DNA of 64,000 bases from JBOCEF01 sp047610385 (lineage in GTDB: Bacteria > Pseudomonadota > Alphaproteobacteria > Rhodobacterales > Rhodobacteraceae): the NCBI GenBank assembly GCA_047610385.1, contig JBLGAC010000002.1, positions 124,001-188,000 of the forward strand. Direction: 5' to 3'. A program made the position numbers and the translations under genes. The notes beneath the pieces are model-generated. The model made no database searches and was not told the DNA's origin. It saw nothing but the letters and a program-made list of their open reading frames with translations. This document shows, piece after piece, positions 62,281 through 64,000 of the stretch (positions are counted from its first letter, which is position 1; the number at the start of each line of letters is the position of its first letter).

Positions 62281-63302
62281 GCCAATGCGCCGAACAGCTT
62301 GAGCCGGCTGATCCCGCCATCGGGATGGATGTTCAACCGCACATGGGTCACGGGGCCAAGGGCGTTGAGCGCGCCTGACACGTCATGGATGTGATCGGCG
62401 GACAGCTTTTGCGCGGGCAGCAATTCGTCCCAGAACATCGAGGCGGTGATCACCGCGCGGTCCATGCCTGCGCCAAAGCCGGTCATGTCCGCGGCCTGCA
62501 TCCATGCGCTGTCGGGGAAGTTGCCCTTGAAATGGCAGGTGTCGATGATCGCGCGGGTGATTTCACCCCGCCCTGCCAGCGCGATGACGATCCAGTCGGC
62601 ACCGGGTTCGCGCCGTCGCCGGGTTTCCCAGCCGTCGCCCATGTTGACGCCGCGACCGGGGGCCAGCAGGCGCCAGACATCGCCGTAATGGGCATCGGAA
62701 TATCCCAGAACCCGCCCGCCGTTGAGGGCGGCGGACAGCTCCACCTCTCCCGCCGTTGCGCCCAGATCGGGCTGGCCGTAGACGCGCAGCCGCGCAACCC
62801 CGCCATCAGGGTGGATGTGCAGGCGCACATGGGTCCAGACCCCGTCCACCGCGCATGCAAACAGATGATGCGCGGATGCGCTGAGGGGGCTGAGCGGCAG
62901 CACTTCAACCCAATCGCCCTCGCTAGGGATGCCGTCGCAGCGCGCGGCCTCAATCCGGCAGGCGGGCGGGTAGTTGCCGGTGAAATGCGCGGTGTCCACG
63001 TCGAACCCCGTGATCCGCCCCGGCGCGGCCAGCTTGACCACCGCCATGTCGTGCCCCGGCCCGCGGCGGCGGCGGCTTTCCCAGCCGTCCATCCATTTGC
63101 CGTTGTCGTCAAACAGCGTCGGGTGAAACACCGCGGGTGCATCGGCCAGCATGCGGTCCGCGGGCGCGAAAAAGGCATCGGTGGCCGACAGTGCCTCAGC
63201 CCCCAAACCGGCAGAGGCAAGATTGACGCCGAGCCGTGCAAAATCGGGCAGGGTGTCGGGGGCGGGGGCGATGACGCCCTGGGACGGGTCGGGCAGGATC
63301 AT
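62277..63302 (-). CDS. alc: Allantoicase
   Basis: Allantoicase hydrolyses allantoate to ureidoglycolate and urea. The 341-residue protein shows the internal two-domain repeat of the family: KWMDGWESRRRRGPGHDMAV with DTAHFTGNYPPAC in the first half and MGDGWETRRRREPGADWIVI with DTCHFKGNFPDSA in the second. Length and repeats fit well. Its start overlaps the preceding stop (ATGA) and its end overlaps allA, giving a tightly coupled operon. Confidence 0.96.
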   Translation of the reverse strand: MILPDPSQGVIAPAPDTLPDFARLGVNLASAGLGAEALSATDAFFAPADRMLADAPAVFHPTLFDDNGKWMDGWESRRRRGPGHDMAVVKLAAPGRITGFDVDTAHFTGNYPPACRIEAARCDGIPSEGDWVEVLPLSPLSASAHHLFACAVDGVWTHVRLHIHPDGGVARLRVYGQPDLGATAGEVELSAALNGGRVLGYSDAHYGDVWRLLAPGRGVNMGDGWETRRRREPGADWIVIALAGRGEITRAIIDTCHFKGNFPDSAWMQAADMTGFGAGMDRAVITASMFWDELLPAQKLSADHIHDVSGALNALGPVTHVRLNIHPDGGISRLKLFGALA

Positions 63303-64000
63303 GCGGGCCTCTCAGGCAAAATGGCGCTCAGGCGCAGGCGGGCGATGCGTTCGACCTGTTTGCAGGCGGTGGCCAGCTCAGTCTCAGCATCGTTGTTTAT
63401 GCGGGTTTCGAACGCGGTCAGGATGTCGGCCTTGGTCAGGCCCTTGACCGCGATGATGAACGGATGGCCGAATTTTGCTTTGTACGCGTCGTTCAGCGCG
63501 GTGAAGCGCGCGCGCTCGGCGTCGGTCAGGGCGTCCAATCCGGCGCCCGCTTGCTCCGCCGTGCTTTCCGCGGTCAGGTGTTTGGCGGCGGCCAGCTTTC
63601 CGGCCAGATCGGGATGGGCGTTCAGCACCCCCAGCCGTTCCTTGGCCAAGGCGCTGCGGAACACCCGCGTCAGCGCGGACGCGACCCCCGCCGCGCAATC
63701 ATGGGCGGGCGACAGCTCCAACCCATGCGCGCGCTCCGCGATCCAGGGGGAATGCTCATAGATGCCGCCATAGGCTTCGACAAAGCGGGCCTCGGTCATT
63801 TCGCTCGGGCGCTCCATCGGCTGATGGGGGTGGTTGGCGGCCCAATGCTCGGCGATGTCGATGCGCCGCGCGACCCAGACCCGATCGTGGGAGGCAACGT
63901 AATCGAGGAACCGCGCCAGCGCCGCCGCACGTCCGGGCCGCCCGACAAGGCGGCAATGCAGCCCGATGTTCATCATCTTGGGCGCGCCCGCCAGCCCTTC
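63299..64000 (-). CDS. PuuE allantoinase/OHCU decarboxylase fusion, N-terminal part outside the window
   Basis: The frame enters from the right edge and stays open. The first visible residues (EGLAGAPKMMNIGLHCRLVG and RAAALARFLDYVASHDRVWV) are the conserved C terminus of cofactor-independent PuuE allantoinase, which opens allantoin to allantoate. About 60 residues on starts a complete OHCU decarboxylase domain: AYGGIYEHSPWIAERA, LNAHPDLAGKLAAAK with the catalytic histidine, and FGHPFIIAVKGLTKADIL. That enzyme makes (S)-allantoin. So one polypeptide would carry two consecutive steps. An internal ATG at 63976 is not the true start. The N-terminal deacetylase-like portion must lie beyond 64000. 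Confidence 0.9.
   Translation of the reverse strand, partial: EGLAGAPKMMNIGLHCRLVGRPGRAAALARFLDYVASHDRVWVARRIDIAEHWAANHPHQPMERPSEMTEARFVEAYGGIYEHSPWIAERAHGLELSPAHDCAAGVASALTRVFRSALAKERLGVLNAHPDLAGKLAAAKHLTAESTAEQAGAGLDALTDAERARFTALNDAYKAKFGHPFIIAVKGLTKADILTAFETRINNDAETELATACKQVERIARLRLSAILPERPA

Noticed and set aside
63299..63976. A separate gene starting at the internal ATG 63976
   Set aside because: The frame remains open to the window edge and the residues upstream of this ATG match the PuuE C terminus, so the ATG is internal to a longer gene.
1..64000. CRISPR arrays, tRNA or rRNA genes
   Set aside because: No regularly spaced repeats of CRISPR type and no cloverleaf or rRNA-like sequence was recognised by eye.

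Overview
This 64 kb window is high-GC DNA whose gene content and order look like an alphaproteobacterium, most likely of the Rhodobacterales. Pointers are the type VI secretion genes without a TssJ lipoprotein gene, the flagellar order flgE-flgK-flgL-flgI, and Rhodobacterales-like metabolic neighbours. The species cannot be named from sequence alone. The exception in composition is the first 1.75 kb, which is strikingly AT-rich and has no gene I can defend.

Region 1 (about 1.8-25 kb) is one long minus-strand type VI secretion system (T6SS) cluster. In transcription order it reads tagH (FHA protein), tssK, tssL, tssM, tagF, pppA, a secreted OmpA-like protein, tssA, tssB, tssC, hcp, then a strong hairpin, then tagJ, tssE, tssF, tssG, clpV and a perfect terminator. 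Phosphoregulation is fully represented: kinase PpkA, phosphatase PppA, TagF, an FHA reader, and a threonine near the N terminus of TssL. No vgrG or tssJ is present. The only tip-like gene is a DUF4280 PAAR-like protein, divergent from tagH.

Region 2 (25.5-32 kb) starts with ppkA. Facing away from it is a plus-strand operon of three genes: an ABC-exporter-like membrane protein whose nucleotide-binding part has lost the ATPase motifs, a cyclic-nucleotide-binding protein, and a metallo-beta-lactamase-fold hydrolase. This looks like an undercharacterised signalling module attached to the T6SS and is the best candidate for something new.

Region 3 (32-39 kb) is a predicted peptide-synthesis or protein-modification cluster: a transglutaminase fused to a DUF2126 amidoligase (minus), and a circularly permuted ATP-grasp protein, an alpha-E protein and an Anbu-type proteasome homologue (plus). 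Region 4 (39-44 kb) holds flgE, flgK, flgL and flgI on the minus strand.

Region 5 (44-58.8 kb) is mixed housekeeping and transport: a DUF1330 protein, xseA, a small secreted protein, a GNAT acetyltransferase, asd, a GT39-like membrane glycosyltransferase, a [2Fe-2S] ferredoxin, MFS and MATE transporters, two tandem YeeE/YedE sulfur transporters, a secreted beta-propeller protein and a GMC oxidoreductase.

Region 6 (58.9-64 kb) is a minus-strand purine-degradation operon. It runs from a PuuE allantoinase/OHCU decarboxylase fusion (cut by the window edge) through allantoicase, ureidoglycolate lyase and a xanthine/uracil permease to an 8-oxoguanine deaminase-like amidohydrolase. Together these would carry 8-oxoguanine and later urate-derived intermediates to glyoxylate and urea; the urate-oxidising step is not in the window.
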